Positions 1 through 8,026 of a stretch of 24,028 bases of DNA are shown one piece after another. This DNA comes from Casp-actino8 sp044355095. Lineage in GTDB: Bacteria > Actinomycetota > Acidimicrobiia > Acidimicrobiales > Ilumatobacteraceae. The notes under the pieces are model-generated. The model was not told the DNA's origin. It did not search any database and worked only from the letters and a program-made list of their open reading frames with translations. Positions within the stretch are counted from its first letter, which is position 1, and each line of letters begins with the position of its first letter. The position numbers and the translations under genes are program-made. The stretch covers positions 1 to 24,028 of the forward strand of contig JBIKYT010000031.1 in assembly GCA_044355095.1 (NCBI GenBank), written 5' to 3'.

Positions 1-58
1 AAGCGACCACAAAAATGAGCCACGGGTAGTTTTTCTGAGCGAAAATTCGTGACGACAT
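1..58 (-). CDS. 5' fragment of a divergent gene, possible membrane protein
   Basis: On the minus strand an ATG at 58-56 opens a frame that stays open to the window edge (19 codons). The peptide begins MSSRIFAQKNYPWLIFVVA, a basic N-terminus running into a hydrophobic stretch, as at the first membrane segment of a transporter. It would be divergent from the PAP2 gene. No good Shine-Dalgarno lies upstream, and 19 codons are too few to be sure that this is a gene or to name a family. Confidence 0.3.
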   Translation of the reverse strand, partial: MSSRIFAQKNYPWLIFVVA

Positions 59-92
59 GGCAACGAAGGTACTGCATCGGCAGTTAATTCCC

Positions 93-98
93 TAGATT
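93..98 (+). promoter_or_regulatory. Possible -10 box for a leaderless PAP2 transcript
   Basis: TAGATT fits the actinobacterial TANNNT -10 pattern and ends 6 bases before the GTG at 105, so transcription would start at or next to the start codon. No convincing Shine-Dalgarno precedes that GTG and the -35 region is poor. Leaderless mRNAs are common in Actinobacteria; applying that here is inference. Confidence 0.35.
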
Positions 99-104
99 GT
101 TCAG

Positions 105-1025
105 GTGGATGCGGTCAAAGACTCCAGTGCTCTTCAGCGCGAGCATCGCACCTATTGGTGGAAAGAAGCACTCATCATGGGTGTCTTCTATTTGTTTTAC
201 TCGTGGAGTCGCAATCTTTTCGGTTCGGCCCATATCTCACTTGAGACTGGCGATACACCACTACGCGCTTTCCATAATGCCGAACGAATTATTCAACTGG
301 AGCGCGCAATCGGTCTTTTCCATGAAGAATCGGTACAAGATTGGTTCTTACCATTTCGCTGGTTTATCCGTTTCTGGAATACCTACTACGGCACTGCGCA
401 CTTCCTCGTCACCTTCGCGGTGTTCTGGATTCTTTTCGCCAAGCGCAAGGATGTCTTTCCGCAATGGCGCAACACACTTGCCATAACGACCGCTCTCGCG
501 ATTATTGGATTTTCACTCTTCCCCTTGATGCCACCGCGTTTACTTGATTCACCTTGTCCTGCCCAAGGTGGTTTCGGTGGCGCTTGCATCGAAAGCAAGT
601 ACCGCGACGAAGGTGCTGATGGCTTACCCGGAACCGCCGACGACGGGTCATTTGGATTCGTGGATACTTTGCCTGTTTACGGCGGAGCGCTGTGGACCTT
701 TGATTCAAAGGCAATGAAATCAATTTCTAACCAATACGCAGCCATGCCGAGTATGCACATTGGTTGGAGTAGTTGGTGTGCCTTTGCGATGTGGCCTCTC
801 ATGCGCCGGAGATGGACCAAAATAGCGACCTTGCTCTATCCTGCCGCCACATTGTTTTGCATAGTCGTGACCGGCAACCACTATTGGGTTGACGGCGTGG
901 GTGGTCAACTTGCCCTCGCCATTGGGGCTTGGGCTGGCTGGGCCCTACATCGCTTCAACCAGCGCCGACTTGACCGAAAGTTCTTTGTCGCCGCGGCGGT
1001 AGATGCAGTATCCAATCCTCATTGA
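105..1025 (+). CDS. PAP2-superfamily membrane phosphatase / inositolphosphotransferase-like protein
   Basis: This 306-residue polytopic membrane protein has the PAP2 core: AAMPSMHIGW, with His218, and GNHYWVD, with His259 and Asp263. These match the second and third phosphatase motifs, in the form seen in the Aur1/Ipt1-like PAP2_3 group of Actinobacteria. The likely reaction is hydrolysis or transfer of a lipid-linked phosphate at the membrane; the substrate cannot be read from sequence. The GTG start at 105 may be leaderless; an ATG at 177 is the alternative but would remove the N-terminal basic segment. An unusual loop at residues 148-182 contains Cys151, Cys161 and an acidic Asp/Gly-rich stretch. 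It lies just upstream of dxs on the same strand, so an isoprenyl-phosphate substrate is possible but unproven. Confidence 0.85.
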   Translation: MDAVKDSSALQREHRTYWWKEALIMGVFYLFYSWSRNLFGSAHISLETGDTPLRAFHNAERIIQLERAIGLFHEESVQDWFLPFRWFIRFWNTYYGTAHFLVTFAVFWILFAKRKDVFPQWRNTLAITTALAIIGFSLFPLMPPRLLDSPCPAQGGFGGACIESKYRDEGADGLPGTADDGSFGFVDTLPVYGGALWTFDSKAMKSISNQYAAMPSMHIGWSSWCAFAMWPLMRRRWTKIATLLYPAATLFCIVVTGNHYWVDGVGGQLALAIGAWAGWALHRFNQRRLDRKFFVAAAVDAVSNPH

Positions 1026-1028
1026 CCC

Positions 1029-1075
1029 CTGTCACGCCCTGCCGTATCGCCCAATTCTGTGGCACGGGCGTACAG
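1029..1075 (+). other. Bulged hairpin between the PAP2 gene and dxs
   Basis: CTGT-C-ACGCCCTGCC at 1029-1043 can pair with GGCA-C-GGGCGTACAG at 1061-1075, giving a 14-bp stem with one bulged C on each side and a 17-nt loop. It starts 3 bases after the PAP2 stop. No T-tract follows, so a classic intrinsic terminator is unlikely; it could be an attenuator or RNA-processing element ahead of dxs. Confidence 0.4.
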
Positions 1076-1094
1076 AGATAGCGTAAAGAACGTT

Positions 1095-3029
1095 ATGACG
1101 ATCGAATCCATACGAGAACCAGCGGATCTCCGCCGATTGTCATACCTTGAAGTCGACGAACTCGCTGGAGAAATCCGTGACTTCATCGTTCAAGCCGTCG
1201 CAACCAATAGCGGACACCTTGGCTCAAACCTTGGAGCAGTTGAATTAACACTGGCCCTCCACCGAGTCTTTGACTCGCCCACTGACGCAATTTTGTGGGA
1301 CACCGGACATCAGGCGTATGTGCACAAAATCGTGACTGGGCGCGCTGCGGGGTTTAGTCAACTTCGTCAGGCTGACGGATTATCGGGCTACCCCAGCCGC
1401 GAGGAAAGTAAGCACGACTACATCGAAAATAGTCATGCCTCCACAGTTCTTTCCTATGCCTACGGAATGTCGGTTGCCCGCGAAATAGGCGTTGACAAAC
1501 ACCGTCACATCGTTGCCGTGATAGGTGATGGCTCAATGACCGGCGGAATGGCCTATGAGGCACTGAATAATCTCGGCCACAGCAAACAACGCGTCATCAT
1601 CGTGCTCAACGACAACGGGCGAAGCTACGCACCGACGATTTCTAATCTCACCCAACAATCATCAGTTCTTGCGACCGTTGACAAAACTCCACTCCCCGAC
1701 CGCATCACCGAAAAACTCTCCAACAGCCTGACGCGCATTCGCATGAACCCGCTGTACGTTTCGCGTCAGCGCAAAATTGAATCATGGCTACAAGGCCTAC
1801 CGGTGGTTGGTCAGCAAGCCGAAAAAGGAATGGAAGCCGTCAAGGCCGCTGTTCGTGAATTTTTGCAGCCGCCCTCATTTTTTGAAGCGCTAGGCGTTCG
1901 TTACATCGGACCCATAGATGGACATGATGTTCGCGAACTTGAAATAGCGTTACGCAATGCCGAGGACTTATCAAGCGAAGGCCCCATTGTTGTTCATGTC
2001 CTCACGCAAAAGGGCAAGGGTTACTCACCCGCCGAAGACGATGACGAAAAGCATTTGCACGACACACCAGTGTTTGACCCTGCAGTTGGACCGCCCAAAG
2101 CAGTTCCGACCGGATACACACAAGCTTTTGCCGATGCAATTTTGAAAGAAGCCGAAACCGACTCGCGCCTTGTGGCAATCACCGCGGCAATGCCGGGACC
2201 GACCGGCCTCTTGCCTTTCCAAGAACGATTCCCTGACCGATTCTTTGACGTTGGCATTGCCGAACAACACGCCGTCACTGGTGCAGCCGGAATGGCCATG
2301 GGAGGATTGCGGCCGATCGTTGCGTTGTATTCAACCTTCTTGTCACGCGCATGGGATCAAGTCGTCTATGACGTCGCGTTGCACCGCCTGCCGGTGATCT
2401 TCTGTTTAGATCGCGCTGGAATCACCGGCGACGATGGCCCAAGTCACCATGGCATCTATGACATGGCACTTTTGTGCAAAGTGCCGGGCATGCGTGTCTT
2501 GGCGCCGTCGAGTGCTCAAGAACTGCAGCAGATGTTGCACGATGCAGTGTCGCTGACCGACTCCGGCCCCGTGGTGATTCGTTATCCCAAAGGCGCCGCA
2601 CGTCAAGTGGGCAATGACGAAGTTGGTTCCGGTTTGCAGGCGTTACGCCTTCGTGAGGGTGACCGCAAAATTGCCATCTTGGCAGTCGGAAAAATGGTGG
2701 CGGCAGCCCTCAAAGCCGCTGACGTACTCGCCGAAAGAGGAATCTCCGCAACAGTCTGGGATGTTCGTTCGTGCGCTCCACTTGATCCAGAGATGTGTGC
2801 TGATGCAGCGCGACATGAACGAGTGATCACCATCGAAGATGGCATCCGTGAAGGTGGAGTCGGTATGTCTATCGCCGCCGCGATTAGTGGAATCAGCGGA
2901 GATTGTCGAGTTGAATCACTCGGAGTACCAACGAAATTTATGCCCCATGCCAAACCTGATCGCTTATTAGCGCAACTTGGCCTCGATGCTGATGGCATTA
3001 TCAAGGCATACGATTCCGCAACCGCGTGA
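1095..3029 (+). CDS. dxs: 1-deoxy-D-xylulose-5-phosphate synthase
   Basis: This 644-residue enzyme condenses pyruvate and glyceraldehyde 3-phosphate to 1-deoxy-D-xylulose 5-phosphate, the first step of the MEP isoprenoid pathway, in the cytoplasm. The N-terminal TPP domain has the IGDGSMTGGMAYEALNN motif (Gly144 onward) with Asn172 in VLNDN as Mg2+/TPP ligand. The pyrimidine-domain glutamate is Glu390 in GIAEQHAV. A transketolase C-terminal domain follows. I prefer the ATG at 1095, with AAAGAA just upstream, over the GTG at 1059: it gives the usual family length and removes 12 residues with no family resemblance. hisN starts 23 bp downstream, suggesting co-transcription. The product also feeds thiamine biosynthesis in many bacteria, but no thiamine biosynthesis gene is seen here. 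Confidence 0.97.
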   Translation: MTIESIREPADLRRLSYLEVDELAGEIRDFIVQAVATNSGHLGSNLGAVELTLALHRVFDSPTDAILWDTGHQAYVHKIVTGRAAGFSQLRQADGLSGYPSREESKHDYIENSHASTVLSYAYGMSVAREIGVDKHRHIVAVIGDGSMTGGMAYEALNNLGHSKQRVIIVLNDNGRSYAPTISNLTQQSSVLATVDKTPLPDRITEKLSNSLTRIRMNPLYVSRQRKIESWLQGLPVVGQQAEKGMEAVKAAVREFLQPPSFFEALGVRYIGPIDGHDVRELEIALRNAEDLSSEGPIVVHVLTQKGKGYSPAEDDDEKHLHDTPVFDPAVGPPKAVPTGYTQAFADAILKEAETDSRLVAITAAMPGPTGLLPFQERFPDRFFDVGIAEQHAVTGAAGMAMGGLRPIVALYSTFLSRAWDQVVYDVALHRLPVIFCLDRAGITGDDGPSHHGIYDMALLCKVPGMRVLAPSSAQELQQMLHDAVSLTDSGPVVIRYPKGAARQVGNDEVGSGLQALRLREGDRKIAILAVGKMVAAALKAADVLAERGISATVWDVRSCAPLDPEMCADAARHERVITIEDGIREGGVGMSIAAAISGISGDCRVESLGVPTKFMPHAKPDRLLAQLGLDADGIIKAYDSATA

Positions 3030-3052
3030 ATCGCTGATGACTCACTAACAAC

Positions 3053-3847
3053 ATGACCTCTGTACCTGACATCAATCTTGCCGACGAACTTTCATTGGCG
3101 ATTCGTATCGCCGATGCCGCCGATGCCGTCTCACTTCCGTATTTTGAACGTCAAAATTTCACTCTGTCGCGCAAAGCAGATCACAGTGAAGTCACCGAGG
3201 CCGATCGCAACACCGAAACCGTCATCGTTGATCTCATCGCTAAACATCGGCCCGATCACGCGATCTACGGAGAAGAACATGGGCACGCTGGTAACGCTGC
3301 TTCGCCGTGGAAATGGGTCATCGATCCCATCGACGGCACCTCAAATTTTGTCCGTGGCGTACCTGTTTGGGCCACTTTGATTGCTCTCGTGCACGATGTT
3401 GATGGACCAATGATGGGGGTTATTTCAGCCCCCGCTTTACCCCGTCGCTGGTGGGCGGCTCGAGGTATCGGTGCTTTTGCTAACGGACGCCCCATGAGGG
3501 TCTCAGAGGTATCGAACATTTCCGAGGCACAAGTCAGCGTCACGTTCAATTCGGGATGGGATCAAGCAGGTGGCACCCAGGCATTGGTGACTCTTCAACA
3601 ACGGGCCTATCGCGCTCGCGGGTACGGAGACTTTTGGCAGCACATGCTGGTCGCCGAAGGAGCCGTTGACATCGCAATTGACGCAATTGGGTTAGCCCCC
3701 TACGACAATGCTGCCGTTCAGGCAATCGTAGAAGTTGCCGGGGGCCGCCACACCGACCGCTTTGGAGTTCGCGATTACGAACAGAACTCGGCGATATCAA
3801 CCAACGGTCGTTTACATGATGAGGTCATTACTAGTCTCAAGGTATGA
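3053..3847 (+). CDS. hisN: Histidinol-phosphatase, inositol-monophosphatase fold
   Basis: This 264-residue Mg2+-dependent phosphatase of the IMPase superfamily likely removes phosphate from L-histidinol phosphate in histidine biosynthesis. Metal ligands are visible: Glu74 in YGEEHG, Asp91 and Asp94 in WVIDPIDGTSNFV (88-100), and Asp218 in the C-terminal motif before VAGGRHTDRFG. The run RGVPVWATLIAL and the SAPALPRRWWAARG segment match the actinobacterial HisN subgroup (Mycobacterium tuberculosis HisN-like) more than inositol- or fructose-bisphosphate phosphatases. The C-terminal motif reads APYDNAA where many relatives have WD; the Asp is kept. Its stop overlaps the next start as ATGA (3844-3847), so the two genes are probably translationally coupled. 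Confidence 0.88.
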   Translation: MTSVPDINLADELSLAIRIADAADAVSLPYFERQNFTLSRKADHSEVTEADRNTETVIVDLIAKHRPDHAIYGEEHGHAGNAASPWKWVIDPIDGTSNFVRGVPVWATLIALVHDVDGPMMGVISAPALPRRWWAARGIGAFANGRPMRVSEVSNISEAQVSVTFNSGWDQAGGTQALVTLQQRAYRARGYGDFWQHMLVAEGAVDIAIDAIGLAPYDNAAVQAIVEVAGGRHTDRFGVRDYEQNSAISTNGRLHDEVITSLKV

Positions 3848-5565
3848 CCGATCTCGTCATTACCAACGCCAAACTCGTCGATGGTTCGGGCGCCCCATCT
3901 CGAATGGCCGATATTTCAGTCAGCAATGGTCGCATCACCGAAGTAGCCCCAGTTGGCCAAATCAGTCGAGGATCTCAACGAATCATTGATGCGCAAGGAT
4001 TGCTCGTGACGCCGGGCTTCGTTGATATTCATACCCATTACGATGCCCAAGTCTCATGGGACCCGATGTTGACCCCGAGCTCGTGGCACGGAGTCACTAC
4101 TGCAGTCATGGGCAACTGCGGTGTTGGTTTTGCTCCCGCTCATCCAGATCGTCATCAATGGCTGATCGAACTGATGGAAGGTGTTGAAGACATCCCTGGA
4201 GCAGCCATGACTGACGGGATTGATTGGCAATGGGAAAGTTTCCCGGAATATCTCGATTCAGTAGACCATCGACAGTATGTGATTGATGTAGGAACACAAA
4301 TCGCGCACGGCGCATTGCGTGCGTACGTCATGGGTCAACGTGGCGCCGACAACGAACCTGCCAATGCCGATGATTGTGTCAACATGGCACGCTTAGTCGA
4401 AGAAGCCCTACGCGCCGGAGCGCTTGGTTTTTCAACCAGTCGTACACCGCTGCACAAATCGAAGAGTGGAGAACTCGTTCCAGGCACGATGGTTGATCCC
4501 GCCGAGTTGTACGCAATAGCCGACGCGATGGCAAGTGTTGGCCATGGCAATTTCCAATTCTCGCCCGAACATGTGCGTGTACCCATTGAAGAATGGCCAT
4601 GGATGCGCGAACTTGCACAACGATCCGGTCGACCCGTGAGCGTCAACCTCAGCCAGACCGATCAATCACCTGACCTATGGCGATCAGTTCTTGAACTACT
4701 CACCCAAGCCCATACTGACGGCATTCCGATTTACTCACAAGTTGCTGGCCGTTCCATCGGCATCATGTATTGCCTAGAAGGCAGCGCACATCCACTGCTC
4801 TTCCATCCCGCCTACGCCGAAGTGCAAAATTTGCCGATGAGTGAAAGATTGCAGGCCCTCAAAGAACCAGTGCGTCGAGAACGCCTTCTAAATGAAGTGC
4901 CCAATGACGGTGGACTCTTTCAAAAGATTGTTTTAGACAAACTGAATGGCATGTGGCTCGTGGACGGATCAGATATTGATTACGAACCGCGTCGCGAAGA
5001 TTCCATTGGTGGTACCGCTCGGCGAACTGGGGCGAATCCAATGCAACTGATTGTTGATCAGTTGTGCAGCAACAATGGCAACGGAATGATTTATGCACCG
5101 TTCTTCAACTACTCGTATGGCGACCTCTCAATGGCCTACGAAGCACATCGCCATCCTCACACACGTATGGGATTATCTGATGCGGGCGCTCACTGTGGAG
5201 CAATCTGCGATGGTGGAATGCCCACCTTCATGCTCACCCATTGGACCCGCGACCGCACGCGCGGCCCACGTCTTCCACTTGAATTCATCGTCCATCGCCA
5301 AACCCGTCAAACCGCCGAGTTCTATGGTTTACACGACCGCGGACTGATAGCACCTGGCATGCGCGCCGATATCAACATCATTGATTACGACAATCTCGGA
5401 TTTGATGTTCCGCGCATGGCCTACGACCTACCGGCGAATGGCCGTCGACTCGTACAACACGGCAAGGGTTACAAAGCAACTTTTGTTGCGGGAGTTCAAA
5501 CCGTCGACAACGACTCGTTCACTGGTGAATTACCGGGACGACTCATCCGCGGACCTCAGCGATAA
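3844..5565 (+). CDS. Amidohydrolase, N-acyl-D-amino-acid deacylase family
   Basis: This 573-residue metallo-dependent hydrolase is of the Amidohydrolase_3 / D-aminoacylase type. A small N-terminal beta-domain leads into GFVDIHTHYDAQ with the metal-binding pair His63 and His65. GNCGVGFAP follows, and near the C-terminus LSDAGAH carries the likely catalytic Asp446. The chain ends with the usual ADINI composite-domain return. Family members hydrolyse the amide of N-acyl-D-amino acids, but many actinobacterial members of this length have no known substrate, so only the class is firm. Translation overlaps hisN by 4 bases (ATGA). Its 3' end overlaps the end of the opposite-strand nfuA-like gene by 10 bp (5556-5565). 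Confidence 0.85.
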   Translation: MTDLVITNAKLVDGSGAPSRMADISVSNGRITEVAPVGQISRGSQRIIDAQGLLVTPGFVDIHTHYDAQVSWDPMLTPSSWHGVTTAVMGNCGVGFAPAHPDRHQWLIELMEGVEDIPGAAMTDGIDWQWESFPEYLDSVDHRQYVIDVGTQIAHGALRAYVMGQRGADNEPANADDCVNMARLVEEALRAGALGFSTSRTPLHKSKSGELVPGTMVDPAELYAIADAMASVGHGNFQFSPEHVRVPIEEWPWMRELAQRSGRPVSVNLSQTDQSPDLWRSVLELLTQAHTDGIPIYSQVAGRSIGIMYCLEGSAHPLLFHPAYAEVQNLPMSERLQALKEPVRRERLLNEVPNDGGLFQKIVLDKLNGMWLVDGSDIDYEPRREDSIGGTARRTGANPMQLIVDQLCSNNGNGMIYAPFFNYSYGDLSMAYEAHRHPHTRMGLSDAGAHCGAICDGGMPTFMLTHWTRDRTRGPRLPLEFIVHRQTRQTAEFYGLHDRGLIAPGMRADINIIDYDNLGFDVPRMAYDLPANGRRLVQHGKGYKATFVAGVQTVDNDSFTGELPGRLIRGPQR

Positions 5566-6197
5566 AAAGGATTTTCTCCCGAATTGTGATCGGTTAAGTC
5601 GCGAACTCGTTGAATCCCTGCAACTTTTTCCACGAGAGTGGTTTGGACACCTTCAAGCATCGTCACCTTGCTCATTGAACAACCGTGGCAACCGCCGCCC
5701 ATCGTGAGATATGCGGTGCCAGATTCGTCGTGCCCAGCAAATGTCACGAAACCGCCGTGAGCAGCAAGTGCTGGGTTCACTTCGGTGGCAACGATTGCTT
5801 CGATTTCTGCCGACAATGCGTCGTCATTAACCAATCCCTCCACCATCGGAACTGCCGGCTTATTTGGATTTCGAATCACCAAACCACCAGACGCCGAAAA
5901 GTCGAGGATTGCTCCTTCAAGCAATTCAACATCCTTGGCGGGAATGATGACCTTCATTCCGTTATGCGTGCGCACCTCATCGGTGAACGCTGCTTTACGA
6001 AATTCATCCAGCGACAGGTCGTATTTGAATTCTTCGCCTGGTCCGCTAACAATTTCAAGTCTTAAACCCAACGAGGCCGCATCTTCTTCGGCGTCGCGCA
6101 ATGAAATGAGTTCGCTCAGAGCAGCGTCAGTAATGCTGATGATGCTGCTGACTTCGGCATTTTGGAATGGTGAATTTTGGGGGGCGAGAGGGCTCAC
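5556..6197 (-). CDS. NfuA-like iron-sulfur cluster carrier
   Basis: This 213-residue protein has two parts, as in NfuA: an N-terminal A-type (IscA/HesB-like) domain of about 110 residues without the conserved cysteines, and a C-terminal NifU domain with the cluster-binding CxxC at Cys170 and Cys173 (GGGCHGCSMSK). NfuA-type proteins carry a 4Fe-4S cluster at the dimer interface and hand it to target enzymes. The start is the GTG at 6197; no ATG, GTG or TTG lies further upstream in frame before a TGA. It follows the SDR gene by about 80 bp on the same strand and may be co-transcribed. It converges on the amidohydrolase gene with a 10-bp overlap. Confidence 0.88.
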   Translation of the reverse strand: MSPLAPQNSPFQNAEVSSIISITDAALSELISLRDAEEDAASLGLRLEIVSGPGEEFKYDLSLDEFRKAAFTDEVRTHNGMKVIIPAKDVELLEGAILDFSASGGLVIRNPNKPAVPMVEGLVNDDALSAEIEAIVATEVNPALAAHGGFVTFAGHDESGTAYLTMGGGCHGCSMSKVTMLEGVQTTLVEKVAGIQRVRDLTDHNSGENPFYR

Positions 6198-6275
6198 AAG
6201 GGTGAGGCTACCCGTGTCGTCAATGGCCTCGTCAGATCGTGGTCACAAAAACCTCAATTGACTGCCACAGCACAT

Positions 6276-7052
6276 CTATCGAGGTCCCCCGCCATCACAT
6301 TCAATGCGTTGTCCCGTCACATAGCCAGCGCCTTCGCTACACAGCCAGAGCACCACGTTGGCGACATCAAGCGGCTGACATACTCGGCCAAAAGGCGAAC
6401 CTTGATCAAGGCTTCGGAGGTCTTCCATCTCACGCTTGCCGGTCATAGCGCGGGCCAAACGAAGACCCATATCGGTTTCAACTAAACCAGGTGCGACGAT
6501 ATTGCAGTGGATGCCGTGTTGGCGTTCTTCTTTTGCCAGCGTGAGCGCCAAGGCCTCCATCGCGGCTTTACCCATGCTGTACGGGCCACCATTGGCCGTC
6601 ATATGAGATGTCGCCACCGAAGAAATCATGACAATATCGCCGCGTGGACGAGTGCGCATTGACGGTAGGGCACAGCGCGCCAAAGAATGTGGACCAACCG
6701 CATGAGTATTAAACAATCGAGTGACTTCAGCGGCATCAGTATCGGCTACCGCTTGACCACGCGACGCTATTCCAGCATTGCAAACAAGAATGTCAATGAA
6801 ACCAAAGTCAGCAACGACATGATCAATCATGATCGCGACTGCCTCGGGATCATCAACTGACGCTTCGTACGCTTTGGCGTTGCCGCCTGCACCAGTGATT
6901 GCCGCAACAGTTTCGAGTGCCGACTCTTTGTCCTTGCGATAATTCACCGCGATCGATGCCCCCTCGCTCGCAAGTAGCTCGCAAATTCCACGACCGATAC
7001 CACGACCGCCGCCAGACACCAATGCCACGCGGCCCTTCATTGAATCTCCCAT
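6276..7052 (-). CDS. Short-chain dehydrogenase/reductase, FabG-like
   Basis: This classical SDR of 258 residues is an NAD(P)(H)-dependent oxidoreductase. Motifs in order are the cofactor-binding SGGGRGIGRG, the CNAG motif, the catalytic Ser in MISSVA, YSMGK for the Tyr-x3-Lys pair, and the PG motif in IVAPGLVETDMG. The C-terminus GYVTGQRIECDGG is typical of 3-oxoacyl-ACP reductase-like SDRs; the substrate is unknown. The frame is open to an ATG at 7088, but I prefer the ATG at 7052, which has AGGGGA six bases upstream and removes a poorly conserved leader. It is divergent from the TPP-riboswitch operon and precedes the nfuA-like gene. Confidence 0.88.
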   Translation of the reverse strand: MGDSMKGRVALVSGGGRGIGRGICELLASEGASIAVNYRKDKESALETVAAITGAGGNAKAYEASVDDPEAVAIMIDHVVADFGFIDILVCNAGIASRGQAVADTDAAEVTRLFNTHAVGPHSLARCALPSMRTRPRGDIVMISSVATSHMTANGGPYSMGKAAMEALALTLAKEERQHGIHCNIVAPGLVETDMGLRLARAMTGKREMEDLRSLDQGSPFGRVCQPLDVANVVLWLCSEGAGYVTGQRIECDGGGPR

Positions 7053-7115
7053 ACCAATTCCCCTCATTCGCCCTTCACGCACTGACATGTGTCATTCTGT
7101 CACTATCCAGGAACG

Positions 7116-7137
7116 AAGCAAGAAGGAAGCAAGAAGG
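7116..7137. repeat. Tandem 11-bp repeat, two copies
   Basis: AAGCAAGAAGG occurs twice head to tail in the intergenic space between the SDR gene and the TPP riboswitch. Only two copies are present, so this may be a regulator site for the divergent promoters or a replication slip. No function can be assigned. Confidence 0.5.
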
Positions 7138-7249
7138 CAATTATTGCCGCATTCATCAACTCATCCATTGCCAACCTCGGGCAAAATTCATTGTCATTGA
7201 GCCCGACATCGCGCGTCAACAAAGCGTAAACTAACCTCACTACAACACA

Positions 7250-7339
7250 ACGGGGAGCTCACGAGATCGGTGGGCTGAGAGGGTGACTGCTGTCGCCGAC
7301 CCGAGAACCTGAACTGGGTAATGCCAGCGGAGGGATTGG
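7250..7339 (+). promoter_or_regulatory. TPP riboswitch (THI element)
   Basis: The conserved THI-box core is present: GGGGAGC at 7252-7258, GCTGAGA at 7274-7280, GAACCTGAACTGGGTAATG at 7305-7323 and CCAGCGGAGGGA at 7324-7335. The element binds thiamine pyrophosphate and represses the genes behind it. Its 3' segment GGAGGG (7329-7334) doubles as the Shine-Dalgarno of thiN, 6 bases before the ATG at 7341. No terminator hairpin fits between aptamer and gene, so control by occlusion of the ribosome site is likely. Upstream, TAAACT at 7227-7232 is a candidate -10, but no good -35 stands at the proper distance. Confidence 0.96.
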
Positions 7340-7340
7340 A

Positions 7341-8024
7341 ATGAATAACGAATTAACCCATGCACTCATTGTGATCGGCGGCGACTGTCCTGACCCACGG
7401 TCGATTGCCTTCATTCAAGGTCATCCAACGGTGATTTGTGCTGACTCTGGTTTAGACCATGCCCTAGAACTAGGGCTGGTTCCCGAAATTTTCCTTGGCG
7501 ATATGGACTCTGTGTCGGCCCATTCTTTACAGCAAGCAAACAACGATTCTTGGACGGTCATTTCGTACGACCCATTAAAGGACCAAACCGATACGGAACT
7601 CGCGCTGAATTATGCAGTCGTCAATGGTTTCAGCACTATCACCCTGCTCTGGGGTTCTGGTGATCGCATTGATCATGTCCTCGGAGTTTTAGCTGCTCTC
7701 TCGCATCACTCGTTAAGTTCTCTCGACAAAATCGTGGCTTGGATCGGCGCCAACCGCGTTGAAATCCTGCACGCTCCGCGCACATATCACGACGACGTAG
7801 CCGCAGGAACGACCATCAGCCTGATGCCATTAGGTGCTTCGGTTGCTGGAGTAACGACTCATGGACTCCAGTGGAATCTCAACGATGCAGTTCTGTCGTC
7901 ACAAACGTCGCGCGGAGTAAGCAATATCGCCCAAGAAAATTCTGTCCAAGTTCAACTTGACGAGGGTGTTCTAGCAGTGGTGTATCCAGGTTTCCTGAAC
8001 AACTCGTCCCAAAAAGGATTATGA
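7341..8024 (+). CDS. thiN: Thiamine pyrophosphokinase
   Basis: This 227-residue enzyme transfers pyrophosphate from ATP to thiamine, giving thiamine pyrophosphate directly from imported thiamine. Family motifs are ADSGLDHAL (34-42), FLGDMDSVS (51-59) with acidic metal ligands, KDQTDTELAL (80-89) and GSGDRIDHVLG, in the order and spacing of the TPK catalytic domain; a C-terminal thiamine-binding beta-domain follows. The start ATG is fixed by the GGAGGG that forms the 3' end of the TPP riboswitch. The ATG at 8021 overlaps its stop as ATGA. First place in a riboswitch-controlled cluster with a thiamine transporter supports salvage of external thiamine. Confidence 0.95.
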   Translation: MNNELTHALIVIGGDCPDPRSIAFIQGHPTVICADSGLDHALELGLVPEIFLGDMDSVSAHSLQQANNDSWTVISYDPLKDQTDTELALNYAVVNGFSTITLLWGSGDRIDHVLGVLAALSHHSLSSLDKIVAWIGANRVEILHAPRTYHDDVAAGTTISLMPLGASVAGVTTHGLQWNLNDAVLSSQTSRGVSNIAQENSVQVQLDEGVLAVVYPGFLNNSSQKGL

Positions 8025-8026
8025 AA

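Noticed and set aside
1059..1094. GTG start for dxs 12 codons upstream of the ATG
   Set aside because: The extra residues lie in the region of the PAP2-dxs hairpin, have no Dxs resemblance, and the ATG at 1095 gives the normal family length.
2603..3004. 133-codon minus-strand open frame
   Set aside because: It lies entirely within dxs on the other strand and has the composition of a shadow frame.
5785..6261. 158-codon plus-strand open frame
   Set aside because: It is fully antisense to the nfuA-like gene, whose protein has clear family motifs; the plus-strand product is low-complexity Ser-rich and resembles nothing.
7116..7137. Iteron or CRISPR-like repeat
   Set aside because: Only two direct 11-bp copies with no spacer; too little for an origin or array.
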